Source: Roseiarcus sp963741405
Lineage (GTDB): Bacteria; Pseudomonadota; Alphaproteobacteria; Rhizobiales; Beijerinckiaceae
Length of the DNA: 64,000 bases
Direction: 5' to 3'
Assembly: GCA_963741405.1 (NCBI GenBank)
Contig: CAVUHX010000016.1
Coordinates: 1-64,000 of the forward strand
Shown one piece after another: positions 1-7,630 of the stretch. The notes below the pieces were generated by a model, which saw only the letters and a list, made by a program, of their open reading frames with translations, was not told the DNA's origin and searched no databases. Numbering within the stretch: the first letter of the stretch is position 1; every line of letters starts with the position of its first letter. The position numbers and the translations under genes were made by a program.

Positions 1-1
1 T

Positions 2-142
2 TGGTTTGAGCCCGCGTTCAAGCGCCTGGCGGCGGCCCCGAGTTTTGATTTCCAGCGCGGCGACGAAAGCGTCCGACCCGAGCCGCCGGGCGACAGGGCG
101 GGCGTAGCGCCCGCCCTCTTCAAGGCTTCGGCAGTGCGCTAG
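2..142 (+). CDS. possible C-terminal end of a protein cut by the window edge
   Basis: An open frame enters from the left edge and runs to a TAG at 140-142 (46 codons, ending in ALFKASAVR). Codon third positions are GC-rich, but a competing frame on the same strand is equally open to a TAG at 105-107, inside a perfect hairpin. I do not recognise the protein. It may be the tail of an upstream gene or just GC-rich non-coding DNA. Confidence 0.2.
   Translation, partial: WFEPAFKRLAAAPSFDFQRGDESVRPEPPGDRAGVAPALFKASAVR
95..121 (+). terminator. possible intrinsic terminator hairpin
   Basis: A perfect 10-bp stem (AGGGCGGGCG, loop TAG, CGCCCGCCCT) is followed by CTTC. The T-run is poor, so termination is uncertain. 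It would fit the end of whatever gene enters from the left. Confidence 0.3.
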
Positions 143-151
143 CCGCTCGGC

Positions 152-445
152 CTAAACGACTTTGTCCATGACCGGGGCGAGTTCCGCCGCCGAGTAGGCG
201 CGCAGGGTTTGCGTGCGGATGTAGCCGAGCTTCCCGACGCTCATCGCCAGCGCGGTCGCTGCGGCGTCGTCCGGCGCTTCGATGATCGAGACGACGTCGT
301 ATTGCCCCTGCGTCCACCAGATGTCCTTGATCGTGCAACCAAGTTTTGCCGCGAGCTCCTTGTAGTGGCTCGCGCGATTGGCGGTGTCCTTGACGTTCTT
401 GACGCCCTGTTCGGTGAAATTGATCAGCGTGACATAGGTCGCCAT
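152..445 (-). CDS. GYD domain-containing protein
   Basis: A 97-residue protein of the GYD family, small ferredoxin-like-fold proteins of unknown biochemical role. The family signature is present: N-terminal YVTLINFTEQG, the middle WTQGQYDVVSIIEAPDD stretch that carries the G-Y/Q-D motif, and a conserved end around GYIRTQTLRAYS. Family members are usually about 95-105 residues, so this is full length. The ATG at 445 follows an AAAGGAAA ribosome site. There is no operon partner on this strand apart from a doubtful 37-codon frame upstream. Function is not known. Confidence 0.85.
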   Translation of the reverse strand: MATYVTLINFTEQGVKNVKDTANRASHYKELAAKLGCTIKDIWWTQGQYDVVSIIEAPDDAAATALAMSVGKLGYIRTQTLRAYSAAELAPVMDKVV

Positions 446-462
446 GGCGTTTCCTTTCGCTT

Positions 463-576
463 TCAGGCGCTTGCGCCTCTCCGTTCCCTCACTGCCTGAC
501 GGCGTTCGCGGCGTTCGCGCCGGTTCTTGACTTTCTCACTCTTGGACGCCCAGGCGTCATGCGCATTGATCGACAT
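463..576 (-). CDS. doubtful small Arg-rich ORF
   Basis: A 37-codon frame upstream of the GYD gene begins MSINAHDAWASKSEK and ends in a very basic tail (RRERRERRQAVRERR). An in-frame GTG start further up would extend it by about nine residues. No convincing ribosome site and no recognised family. The rest of the 446-756 gap shows no gene. Listed only because it fills the gap between two genes on the same strand. Confidence 0.18.
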   Translation of the reverse strand: MSINAHDAWASKSEKVKNRRERRERRQAVRERRGASA

Positions 577-756
577 CAACCCGCGCTCATCATTTTTTCT
601 CACCGTGAGTGGCATGAGGAGGCGCATCGACCTGAAGTGCTGACGAGTTTCCCGCTGCCCCCTCCCCGGAGGCGCTCCCGGCGTTGCGGGCCGCCGAGAC
701 AATCGGCCACCCTCTCTCGTCAGATCCTGAATGGGGTGTTCTGCGCGTCACAAGGA

Positions 757-1695
757 TCAGGAGCTTTGCCTGCGTGAGTTGATGCTCCGCCCAACATCCG
801 ACAGCCGCGCGCGCAAGCGCGGACCGACAAAATCCAGAAGCGCGCGCAGTTTGAGCGGCATCGGAGATTGCCCGGGGTGCAGCAGGCTGACCGGCGCCGG
901 CGCGGGCTCGAACTCGGCCAGGACGATCCGCAGCTTGCCTTCCGAGATCGCCCGCTCGGCCTGATAGGAGAGAACCCGCGTGACCCCGATGCCGGCCACG
1001 GCGGCGTCGACGGCCGCCTCCGCGGTGTTGGCCGAGAAGCGCGAACGGATGCGGATGGACGCTTCCTTTCCCGTCTGCGGCAGCCGGAAACGCCACGCGT
1101 CGGCCGGCTCCAGGGCGTCGAAGGTCACGCAGTCGAGGCTCAAAAGGTCGGCGGGGCGCTTCGGCTCGCCGCGCCCGGCGAAATAGTCTGGACTGCCGCA
1201 CACGACCCGGCGCACCTCTCCCACCCGCGAAGCCGTCATCGCGCTGTCGGGCAGCGCGCCGATCCGCACCGCGCAATCGATGTGCTCGTCGACGAGGCGC
1301 GTGTTGCGGTCCGACAGCGCGAGCCGGACGTCGATCTCGGGAAAGCGCGCGAGGAAATCGCAGACGATCGGCAGCACGTTGAGCCGCCCGAAGGCGATCG
1401 GCGCGGCGACGGCGAGTTCGCCGCGCGGCGCGAAAAATTCGCCGGCGGCGGCCCGTTCGGCTTCGTCGACCTGTTCGAGGATCCGTTTCGCGGCGGCGAG
1501 ATAGGCCGCCCCGGCGTCGGTCAGGCTGAGCTTCCGCGTCGACCGGACGAGAAGGCGGACCTTCAAGTGGGCCTCGAGCTCGGAGAGCTTGCGGCTGACC
1601 GTCGGCAAAGGCGCGCCGAGCCTGCGGGCGGCGGCGGACAAGCTGCCGGCCTCGACCACGGCGGCCAGCACGGACATGGCGTCGAGCCGGTCCAT
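757..1695 (-). CDS. LysR family transcriptional regulator
   Basis: A 312-residue LysR-type regulator. The N-terminal winged helix-turn-helix (residues 1-60) contains AARRLGAPLPTVSRKLSELE, the usual LTTR recognition region. The rest is the periplasmic-binding-like effector domain (about residues 85-295). Length is typical. It is transcribed divergently from the PNPOx-fold gene at 1839 across a 143-bp spacer, the classic arrangement for an LTTR and its target. That spacer holds the AT-rich stretch GATTATCGAAACAATGG near 1703-1719, which could contain the operator. Its inducer cannot be read from the sequence. Confidence 0.93.
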   Translation of the reverse strand: MDRLDAMSVLAAVVEAGSLSAAARRLGAPLPTVSRKLSELEAHLKVRLLVRSTRKLSLTDAGAAYLAAAKRILEQVDEAERAAAGEFFAPRGELAVAAPIAFGRLNVLPIVCDFLARFPEIDVRLALSDRNTRLVDEHIDCAVRIGALPDSAMTASRVGEVRRVVCGSPDYFAGRGEPKRPADLLSLDCVTFDALEPADAWRFRLPQTGKEASIRIRSRFSANTAEAAVDAAVAGIGVTRVLSYQAERAISEGKLRIVLAEFEPAPAPVSLLHPGQSPMPLKLRALLDFVGPRLRARLSDVGRSINSRRQSS

Positions 1696-1838
1696 GATTC
1701 TTCCGATTATCGAAACAATGGCTCTCGATGTTCGACGATAATCTTGTTTTTGGAGAGATGCTATCTGCCCTGAGTGCGCCGGTTGCGCGGGATCGCAGAC
1801 CTTCCCGCCGCCCCGCCCGGCGCCGCATGGAGGAGCCC

Positions 1839-2474
1839 ATGACAGCCCGTTTCCTCGAAATCGCCGCCACGCCGAGCGTGAAGGCGGCGCAGGAGGCCAA
1901 TGGCGGCGGCCCCTCAGGGACCGGCTTTCAGGAAAGGCGCGAATCCGACCGGTTCACCAAGGCGGAGGCGCAGTTCATCGCCGCCCGCGACAGCTTCACC
2001 ATGGCGACCGTCTCCGAGAGCGGCTGGCCTTATGTGCAGCACCGCGGCGGCCCGGTCGGATTTTTGCGCGTCATCGACGACAGAACCCTGGCCTTCGCCG
2101 ATTTTCGCGGCAACCGGCAATATATCAGCGTCGGCAATCTCGCCGCCGACGACCGGGCGGCGCTGATCCTGATGGACTACCCGAACCGCCGCCGCCTGAA
2201 GATCTTCGCCCGGATCGAGCCGAAGGTTCTGGCGGACGACCCCGAGCTCGCGGCGAAGCTCGCCCTGCCGGGTTACCGGGGATTAGCCGAGCGCGCGCTG
2301 CTCGTCCGGCTCGAGGCGTTCGACTGGAACTGCCCGCAGCATATCACGCCGCGTTTCAGCGAGGCCGAACTGGCCGAGGCGCTCGCGCCGATCCGGCTGC
2401 GGATCGAACGGCTGGAAGCGGAGAACAAGGCGTTGCGGGAAAGGCTCGCGACCGCAGCGCCGCCCCTGTCGTGA
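1839..2474 (+). CDS. pyridoxamine 5'-phosphate oxidase-fold flavin/F420-type protein
   Basis: A 211-residue protein of the PNPOx-like split-barrel family. Visible features are the FIAARDSFTMATVSESGWPY strand pair, QHRGGPVGFLRVID, the FRGNRQYISVGNL segment and a LILMDYPNRRRLKIFARIE strand, all typical of the flavin-binding barrel (residues 35-150). The C-terminus (about 175-211) is a predicted coiled coil, RIERLEAENKALRERLA, which is unusual for the family and may drive oligomerisation. I chose the ATG at 1839 because GGAGGAG lies 5 bases upstream. It is divergent from, and probably controlled by, the LysR gene. Substrate unknown. Confidence 0.85.
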   Translation: MTARFLEIAATPSVKAAQEANGGGPSGTGFQERRESDRFTKAEAQFIAARDSFTMATVSESGWPYVQHRGGPVGFLRVIDDRTLAFADFRGNRQYISVGNLAADDRAALILMDYPNRRRLKIFARIEPKVLADDPELAAKLALPGYRGLAERALLVRLEAFDWNCPQHITPRFSEAELAEALAPIRLRIERLEAENKALRERLATAAPPLS

Positions 2475-2976
2475 TTCCGAAAAAGCGGCCTTACAGTGAC
2501 AGGCCCGCAATTACCAATTGTGGCGCGCCCGCGAACGCGCGTTGTTGATCCCCGTCGCCGAATTTCCTCCGCGGCGTCCGAACAAATCGTGTACAAAGAG
2601 CCGATTCCATGGTAGCCTTCTCCGATGATCGTATCGAGGCGAATTCCGGGGCCGGCCCCATGTCGGGCGCCGCCGGCGTGAGCAGGCGCTGTCGTTCAGG
2701 CGGACCTCGGGCGGTCGCCTCGCCGGCCGTCTCATGCGCGGGGCCGGCCATGACGCTGGATGCGGGCGGTTCGGGCAGCGATCGGCGGCGGACAGGCCGA
2801 ACGCGAGTCGCCCGGAAATGGCGCCGCAAAGGCTTGAAACAATTGAATTCGCGCCCGGAAATGGCATCGCCCCTGGAAGTCTCGACCCCCAAGAACTGGG
2901 GCCCGGCGGGCCTGCAGCCGCTGTTGGCGACCGCTGCTGCAGGCCCGCGCAGCGAGAACCTTGCCGGTTTCGGCGC
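2475..2976. other. intergenic region with no recognised gene
   Basis: About 500 bases between two convergent genes. Open frames exist on both strands, but none has a ribosome site or family resemblance. A short direct repeat CGCCCGGAAATGGC occurs twice (near 2810 and 2850), and a GGCGCCTAAC motif covers the nnr stop codon at 2972-2981. No clear T-run terminator is visible. Confidence 0.5.
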
Positions 2977-4527
2977 CTAACCTCCTGAAAAGCCTCGCTC
3001 CCGAGCAGATTCGGCGAGCTCCCGCAAAACCCCCGGCAGAGCCTCAGGCAAATCCTCGGCGATGAGCCCGGGGCCGAAGGCTCGGGCCGCCGCGCCGTGC
3101 AGCCAGACGGCGGCGGAAGCCGCTTCGAAGGCGGGCAGCCCCTGTGCGGCGAGGCCGGTGGCGAAGCCGGTCAGCACGTCGCCGGAGCCGGCGGTGGCGA
3201 GGGTCGGGGGCAGGTCCCAGCCGATCGAGGCGCGCCCGTCCGGCGCGGCGACCACCGTGTCGGGGCCCTTGAGGACGACGACCGCCCCCATGAGCCGCGC
3301 CGCCGCGCGGGCGCGGGCGAGCTTGTCGTCGTCGGCGTTCACGCCCGCCGCGCCGTCGAAAAGCCTGGCGAATTCGCCCTCGTGCGGCGTCATGATCGCG
3401 GCATGGCCGCCGCGCGCGATCAGCGCCCCGAGCTTCGCCGCTTCGCCGGCGAAGCTGGTCAGCGCGTCGGCGTCGAGGACGATCGTCCGCCCCTCCGCCG
3501 GCCGCGTCAGCGCCGCCGTGACGAGTTTGCGCAATTCGGGGCCGACCCCCGCGCCGGGCCCGAGCGCGATCGCCCTCCGGCGTTCGTCGGCGAGCAGCGC
3601 CTCGAAGGCCGGCAGGCCGGCGAAGGGGGCGACCATGATCGCGGTCAGATGCGCGGCGTTGACCGCGACGGAATCGGTCGGGCTCGCGATCGAGACGATC
3701 CCGGCGCCTGCCCGCAGCGCCGCCCGCGCCGCGAGCCGCGCCGCCCCCGTCGCATGCGCCGGGCCGGACAGGACGAGCGCCGCGCCGCGCGCATATTTGT
3801 GCGAGCGCGGCCCGAGCCGCGGCAGGGCGTCGCGCCAGAGAATCGGCGAATTGACGAAAGCCTTCGGCGCGATGCGCGGCAGGACGCTCGCCGGAATGCC
3901 GATGTCGGCGAGGCGGATCTCTCCGCAGAGCGACCGGCCCGGCTCGAGCAGGTGGCCGGGCTTCAGCCGGAAGAAGGTGACGCTCGAGGTCGCCTCGACC
4001 GCTGCGCCGCGGATTTTTCCGTTTTCCCCGTCGAGGCCCGAGGGAACGTCGACCGCGACGACGGGGCCGCCCCTGCGGGCGAAGGCGTTGATGGCTTCGA
4101 CGATCGCCCTCGCCTCGCCGTCGACGTCGCGCGCAAGTCCCGCGCCGAAGATGGCGTCGACGATTCCGTCCGCCCGGGAAAGGTCGACGTCCGCGGCCGG
4201 CCGCGCGTCGCCGGCGAATCGGGCGGCCGCGATCGCGGCGTCGCCGCGGAACGCTTCGCGCCGCCCGAGAAGGCCGAGTTCGACCGGAAAACCCCACTCC
4301 GCCAGGAGGCGCGCCGCGACAAAGCCGTCGCCGCCGTTGTTGCCCGGCCCGCAAAGGACAGCGATCCGGCCGCCCGACCGGACGACCCGCGCCGCCTCGT
4401 CCGCGACCGCGCGGCCCGCGGCCTCCATCAGCGCGATTCCCGGGGTTCCCCCCGCGATCGTCATGCGGTCGGCCTCGCCCATCTCGGCGGGGGTCAGGAG
4501 TTCCGGGAGGTCCATCGGATCGCGCAT
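2977..4527 (-). CDS. nnr: bifunctional NAD(P)HX epimerase / ADP-dependent NAD(P)HX dehydratase
   Basis: A 516-residue YjeF-type repair enzyme that converts damaged NADHX/NADPHX back to NAD(P)H. The N-terminal YjeF_N epimerase domain (about 10-215) has CGPGNNGGDGFVAARLL and AVDVPSGLDGENG. The C-terminal ribokinase-like dehydratase (about 235-510) has ALGPGAGVG, VLDADALTSF, MTPHEGEFARL and the nucleotide-site motif LATAGSGDVLTGF. Both active domains are intact and the fusion is the usual bacterial form. It is transcribed towards 2.98 kb, away from the tRNA and thiamine genes. Confidence 0.96.
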   Translation of the reverse strand: MRDPMDLPELLTPAEMGEADRMTIAGGTPGIALMEAAGRAVADEAARVVRSGGRIAVLCGPGNNGGDGFVAARLLAEWGFPVELGLLGRREAFRGDAAIAAARFAGDARPAADVDLSRADGIVDAIFGAGLARDVDGEARAIVEAINAFARRGGPVVAVDVPSGLDGENGKIRGAAVEATSSVTFFRLKPGHLLEPGRSLCGEIRLADIGIPASVLPRIAPKAFVNSPILWRDALPRLGPRSHKYARGAALVLSGPAHATGAARLAARAALRAGAGIVSIASPTDSVAVNAAHLTAIMVAPFAGLPAFEALLADERRRAIALGPGAGVGPELRKLVTAALTRPAEGRTIVLDADALTSFAGEAAKLGALIARGGHAAIMTPHEGEFARLFDGAAGVNADDDKLARARAAARLMGAVVVLKGPDTVVAAPDGRASIGWDLPPTLATAGSGDVLTGFATGLAAQGLPAFEAASAAVWLHGAAARAFGPGLIAEDLPEALPGVLRELAESARERGFSGG

Positions 4528-4622
4528 GCGGGCAAGGTGGCGCGCCCCACGGCGGGCGGCAAGCGATAAAAACGACTATGCAGCGCTCCAAATTCTGCTA
4601 TATCGCGCCCCGCGACGGCTGG

Positions 4623-4698
4623 TCCCCGATAGCTCAGCTGGTAGAGCATTCGACTGTTAATCGAATGGTCGCAGGTTCGAGTCCTGCTCGGCGAGCCA
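4623..4698 (+). tRNA. tRNA-Asn (anticodon GTT)
   Basis: A 76-nt cloverleaf with encoded CCA. The anticodon arm TTCGA-CTGTTAA-TCGAA gives anticodon GTT, the D-arm is AGCTCAGCTGGTAGAGC and the T-arm is GCAGG-TTCGAGT-CCTGC. The acceptor stem TCCCCGA / TCGGCGA pairs at six of seven positions. Position 3 (C at 4625) faces C at 4692 (position 70), where G would be expected. So either a genuine C:C mismatch or a base error is present. The nearest downstream gene is thiM. Confidence 0.96.
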
Positions 4699-4749
4699 TC
4701 AAACGACGCCGATGGCGTCGGCCTACCCCCGAAGCGCGAGGAGGCCAGA

Positions 4750-5589
4750 ATCGCTAGCCCACAACCCATCGCCCGTGACGCGCTCGCCGCCGAAACCGCG
4801 CGGCTCCTCTCGGCTCTGCGCGCCCGACGGCCGCTCGTTCAGGCGGTGACCAATTACGTGTCGATGGACATCGCGGCCAACGCGCTCCTGGCGATCGGCG
4901 CTTCGCCGGCTATGGTCCACGCGCCGGAGGAGGCGGAGGATTTTGGCGCGATCGCCGAGGCTCTGGTCGTCAACATCGGCACCCTGTCCGCGGACTGGGT
5001 CATCGGCATGGAGGCTGCGGCTGAAGTCGCAGGGAGGCTCGGGCGCCCTTGGGTGCTGGACCCGGTCGGCGTCGGCGCGACGGCCTATCGCAACGAGACG
5101 ACCCGGCGGCTGCTCGCGAAGAATCCGACGATCGTGCGCGGCAACGCCTCCGAGATCCTGGCCGCGGCCAATGTCGCGGGCCTGCAAGGCGAGGCCGCAG
5201 CGCCGAAGGGCGTCGACAGCGCCCACGAGACCTCCGCGGCTTATGCTCTGGCAGGGGCCCTCGCCCGCCGCCAGGATTGCATCGTCGCGGCGACCGGCGC
5301 CGTCGATTTCGTCACTGACGGCGAGCGTGCGGTCGAGTTCGCCAACGGCTCGCCGCTGATGACGAGAGTGACCGCGCTCGGCTGCGCCCTGTCGGCGACG
5401 ATCGCCGCCTTCGCCGCGGTGACGCCGGACGCGTTTCTCGCGACCGCCGGGGCGATCGGCGTCTACGGCGTGGTCGGCGAAATGGCCGGCGAGGCGGCGC
5501 CGCGATCGGGGAGTTTCCGGGTCGCCTTCCTTGACGCGCTCGACGCGGTCGGGGAAGCGGACATCGTGCGCCGGTTGAAGGTCCGCTGA
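4750..5589 (+). CDS. thiM: hydroxyethylthiazole kinase
   Basis: Phosphorylates 4-methyl-5-(2-hydroxyethyl)thiazole in thiamine salvage. Family motifs are clear: VTNYVSMDIAANALLAIGAS, WVLDPVGVGATAYRN, IVRGNASEI and the C-terminal VTALGCALSATIAAF. Homology begins well upstream of the first standard start (GTG at 4846): the preceding codons read RRPLVQA, matching the family's N-terminal helix. No ATG, GTG or TTG occurs in frame between the TAG at 4642 and 4846. An excellent ribosome site AGGAGG (4739-4744) lies five bases before an ATC codon at 4750. I therefore place the start there, as a non-standard ATC or an ATG misread. It is followed directly by thiE. Confidence 0.88.
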   Translation: MASPQPIARDALAAETARLLSALRARRPLVQAVTNYVSMDIAANALLAIGASPAMVHAPEEAEDFGAIAEALVVNIGTLSADWVIGMEAAAEVAGRLGRPWVLDPVGVGATAYRNETTRRLLAKNPTIVRGNASEILAAANVAGLQGEAAAPKGVDSAHETSAAYALAGALARRQDCIVAATGAVDFVTDGERAVEFANGSPLMTRVTALGCALSATIAAFAAVTPDAFLATAGAIGVYGVVGEMAGEAAPRSGSFRVAFLDALDAVGEADIVRRLKVR

Positions 5590-6216
5590 GTGCTCGACAT
5601 TGGCAGGCTTCGCCTGTGCCTCGTGACGGATCGCCGGCTCACGGGCGCGCGCCCGCTCCTCGACATCGTCGGGGCGGCAGTCCGCGGCGGAGCCACGATG
5701 GTGCAACTACGCGAGAAGGAGGCGACGACGCGCGCCTTTCTCGACGAGGCGCGCGCCCTGAAGGCCATGCTTGAGCCGCTCGGCGTGGCGTTCCTCGTCA
5801 ACGACCGCCTCGACGTCGCGCTTGCGGTCGACGCGGATGGGTTGCACGTCGGGCAGGACGACATGCCGGTCGCGGACGCCCGCAGGCTGCTCGGGCCGGG
5901 CAAGATCATCGGATTGTCGATCACCGAGCCCGGGCAGGCGCTCCGCGCCAACGCAGCGGCGGCGGATTATCTCGGCGTCGGCCCGATCTACGCCCAGCAA
6001 ACCAAGGGCGACGCCGCAGCGCCTCTCGGCGTCGAGGGCCTTCGCCAGGTGCGGCGCCTGACGCGGACGCCCATTTTCGCCATCGGCGGCCTGACGCCGG
6101 AAAACAGCGCCCCCGTGCTGGCAGCCGGCGCGGAGGGGCTGGCGGTCGTCTCGGCGATTGTCGCGGCATGCGACCCGGAGCAGGCAGCCGGGCGATTCGC
6201 GAGCCTTTTCGGGTAA
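5590..6216 (+). CDS. thiE: thiamine-phosphate synthase
   Basis: A 208-residue TIM-barrel enzyme that joins HMP-pyrophosphate and thiazole phosphate to give thiamine monophosphate. Motifs: LCLVTDR near the N-terminus, GATMVQLREKEATTR (pyrophosphate binding), FLVNDRLDVALAVDADGLHV, GQDDMP, YLGVGPIYAQQTKGDA and FAIGGLTPEN. Length is typical. The GTG start at 5590 follows the thiM TGA immediately, so the two genes are translationally coupled and form a thiamine salvage pair. No TPP riboswitch is apparent upstream of thiM. Confidence 0.96.
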   Translation: MLDIGRLRLCLVTDRRLTGARPLLDIVGAAVRGGATMVQLREKEATTRAFLDEARALKAMLEPLGVAFLVNDRLDVALAVDADGLHVGQDDMPVADARRLLGPGKIIGLSITEPGQALRANAAAADYLGVGPIYAQQTKGDAAAPLGVEGLRQVRRLTRTPIFAIGGLTPENSAPVLAAGAEGLAVVSAIVAACDPEQAAGRFASLFG

Positions 6217-6452
6217 CCTGTCCGCAGTGAGGCCGTCGCCCAGCGCCGATCGTCCGCAGCGAAACGCCGACAGGCGGGAGATCGCCGGCGTGCTGCCGGC
6301 GCGTCATCGAACAAATGAACTTTATGCAGATACAACATAGACTTATGACTACATCTTGCAATATGGCGCCTAACCCACTGAAGAATCGAGGCCGGTGACG
6401 GATTCGACTCGTCGGTAACGGCGGGTCGCGGGGCGCCGCCCGACGGGCGCGG

Positions 6453-7025
6453 TCACTGGCCGAGCCCCATCTCGACTTCCCGCCCGCGGGCGCCGCGGCG
6501 AAACAGGTCCGCAAGTTCGGGCTGCCGTTCGAGGCGGCGGGCGTAGATGCGGCTTACCGCGGCAAGGAGTCGGCCCTCGCGGCCGAGACGCTCATCGGCG
6601 AAGCCGATCATGCGGGAGTTGGGCCAGGCCTGCGGCCGAATCGCCACGAGCCGGTCCGCGACCGCGTCCTCGCTATCGCCCGGATGCGCCTGCGCCAGGA
6701 TCATCAGCATGGCGGCGGTCGAGCGCGAGATTCCCATGTGGCAGTGAATGAGAAGGTGGCTGACGTCGCCGGCGTCCCGGCCGAAAGCCAGGATCTTTTC
6801 AACGTCGGATGCTGCCGGCAGGACGACGCCCGGATCAGGCTCAATCGCGTCGTGAAACCGGAACGTCGCTCGAAAGTGCGGATCGTAGTCGAGGAACGCC
6901 TCCGGGTCCGGCCATCCGGGGTCGAGAATCGACAGGACATGGGTGACGCCTCGGGTGGCGTGACCGTCGAGTTCGTCAAGGCCGCAGACGGTGAGCGCGG
7001 AGAGAGCGAGCGATTTCATCGTCAT
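6453..7025 (-). CDS. dual-specificity / tyrosine phosphatase-like protein
   Basis: A 190-residue protein with a Cys-phosphatase P-loop, HCHMGISRSTAA: catalytic Cys about residue 95 and Arg about 101 in the CX5R motif, preceded by DVSHLLI. An upstream Asp-rich stretch (FRFHDAIEPD) could supply the general acid. Similar proteins are annotated in rhizobia as protein-tyrosine-phosphatase-like. Start choice is between ATG 7025 and ATG 7019: the AGGG upstream sits better (8 bases) before 7019. No operon partner. The substrate could be a phosphoprotein or a phosphorylated small molecule. Confidence 0.8.
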   Translation of the reverse strand: MTMKSLALSALTVCGLDELDGHATRGVTHVLSILDPGWPDPEAFLDYDPHFRATFRFHDAIEPDPGVVLPAASDVEKILAFGRDAGDVSHLLIHCHMGISRSTAAMLMILAQAHPGDSEDAVADRLVAIRPQAWPNSRMIGFADERLGREGRLLAAVSRIYARRLERQPELADLFRRGARGREVEMGLGQ

Positions 7026-7630
7026 TGCCCTAGCACATGAGCGGATCCGCAGCGACCGGCCCGCGCCGCGTGGGGGGCCTTTGCGGCTGTTAACCACGCC
7101 CGCGGATCTTTTGCCTGAGCCGCTTGTCTTTGCCGCGCGGCGCGCGGTGACTTGGCGCGTCGCCGATTCCGACCCGATTTGTGCCCCCTCCATTCGCGTC
7201 CGTTCCAGCCCGGGGCGGAAGCGTCCGAAGGCGCGGCGGAGTTCGTCAACCAAGACTTGACGGCTTCTCGCTCCGGCGACAATCCTCCCTTGCCTTCGGC
7301 CGCGGGCGGGAGCGATTCGCGATGGGGCCCGATTCTGACCCGCTTTGTCCCCCGGCTGATCGTCCGATCCCGTTCTGAGGCAGCCGCGGAAAGGAGCCGC
7401 TGAAGACCGATTGACGCCGACTCGGCGAAGTCTCCGTTCCAGCGAAGAATCGACTCGCTTTTGACGCGAATCGGAGTCCCGTTCCGGGGTGGCCGATTCG
7501 TACCCTGTTTGTTTTTGTCCTGATCGCTTGCGTCGCTGTTGCTGCGACACGTCGGGCAAGAGGCCGCTGCTCGACAGAAGCCGGCCCTCCGCTATAAGAA
7601 TGCGGAACAAGCGTCTGACCGGAGCGCCTT
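7026..7630. other. non-coding spacer rich in GANTC sites
   Basis: Six hundred bases between the divergent phosphatase and mlaE genes. No convincing gene is present. It carries three diverged copies of a block about 165 bp apart, and nine GANTC sites between 7165 and 7499, six of them within 7419-7499. The mlaE promoter must lie in its right part. Confidence 0.6.
7161..7540. repeat. three diverged copies of a block at ~165-bp spacing
   Basis: Copies begin near 7161, 7327 and 7491. Each contains a version of CGATTC-xx-ACCC-x-TTTGT followed by a C- or T-rich stretch and, in the second and third, CTGATCG. The cores (GATTC at 7165, 7331 and 7495) are 166 and 164 bp apart. Divergence is high, so this is either an old tandem duplication or a repeated regulatory module. 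Confidence 0.45.

Noticed and set aside
590..1900. Long Arg-rich open frame antisense to the LysR region
   Set aside because: A GC-rich shadow: no motifs, and it overlaps a clear LysR gene on the same strand in another frame.
3044..4591. Long open frames overlapping nnr on both strands
   Set aside because: Arg/Pro/Ala-rich shadows of the NAD(P)HX repair gene, without ribosome sites or domains.
4699..4749. TPP riboswitch upstream of thiM
   Set aside because: Only 51 bases separate the tRNA from the ribosome site, and no THI-box motif such as CTGAGA is present.
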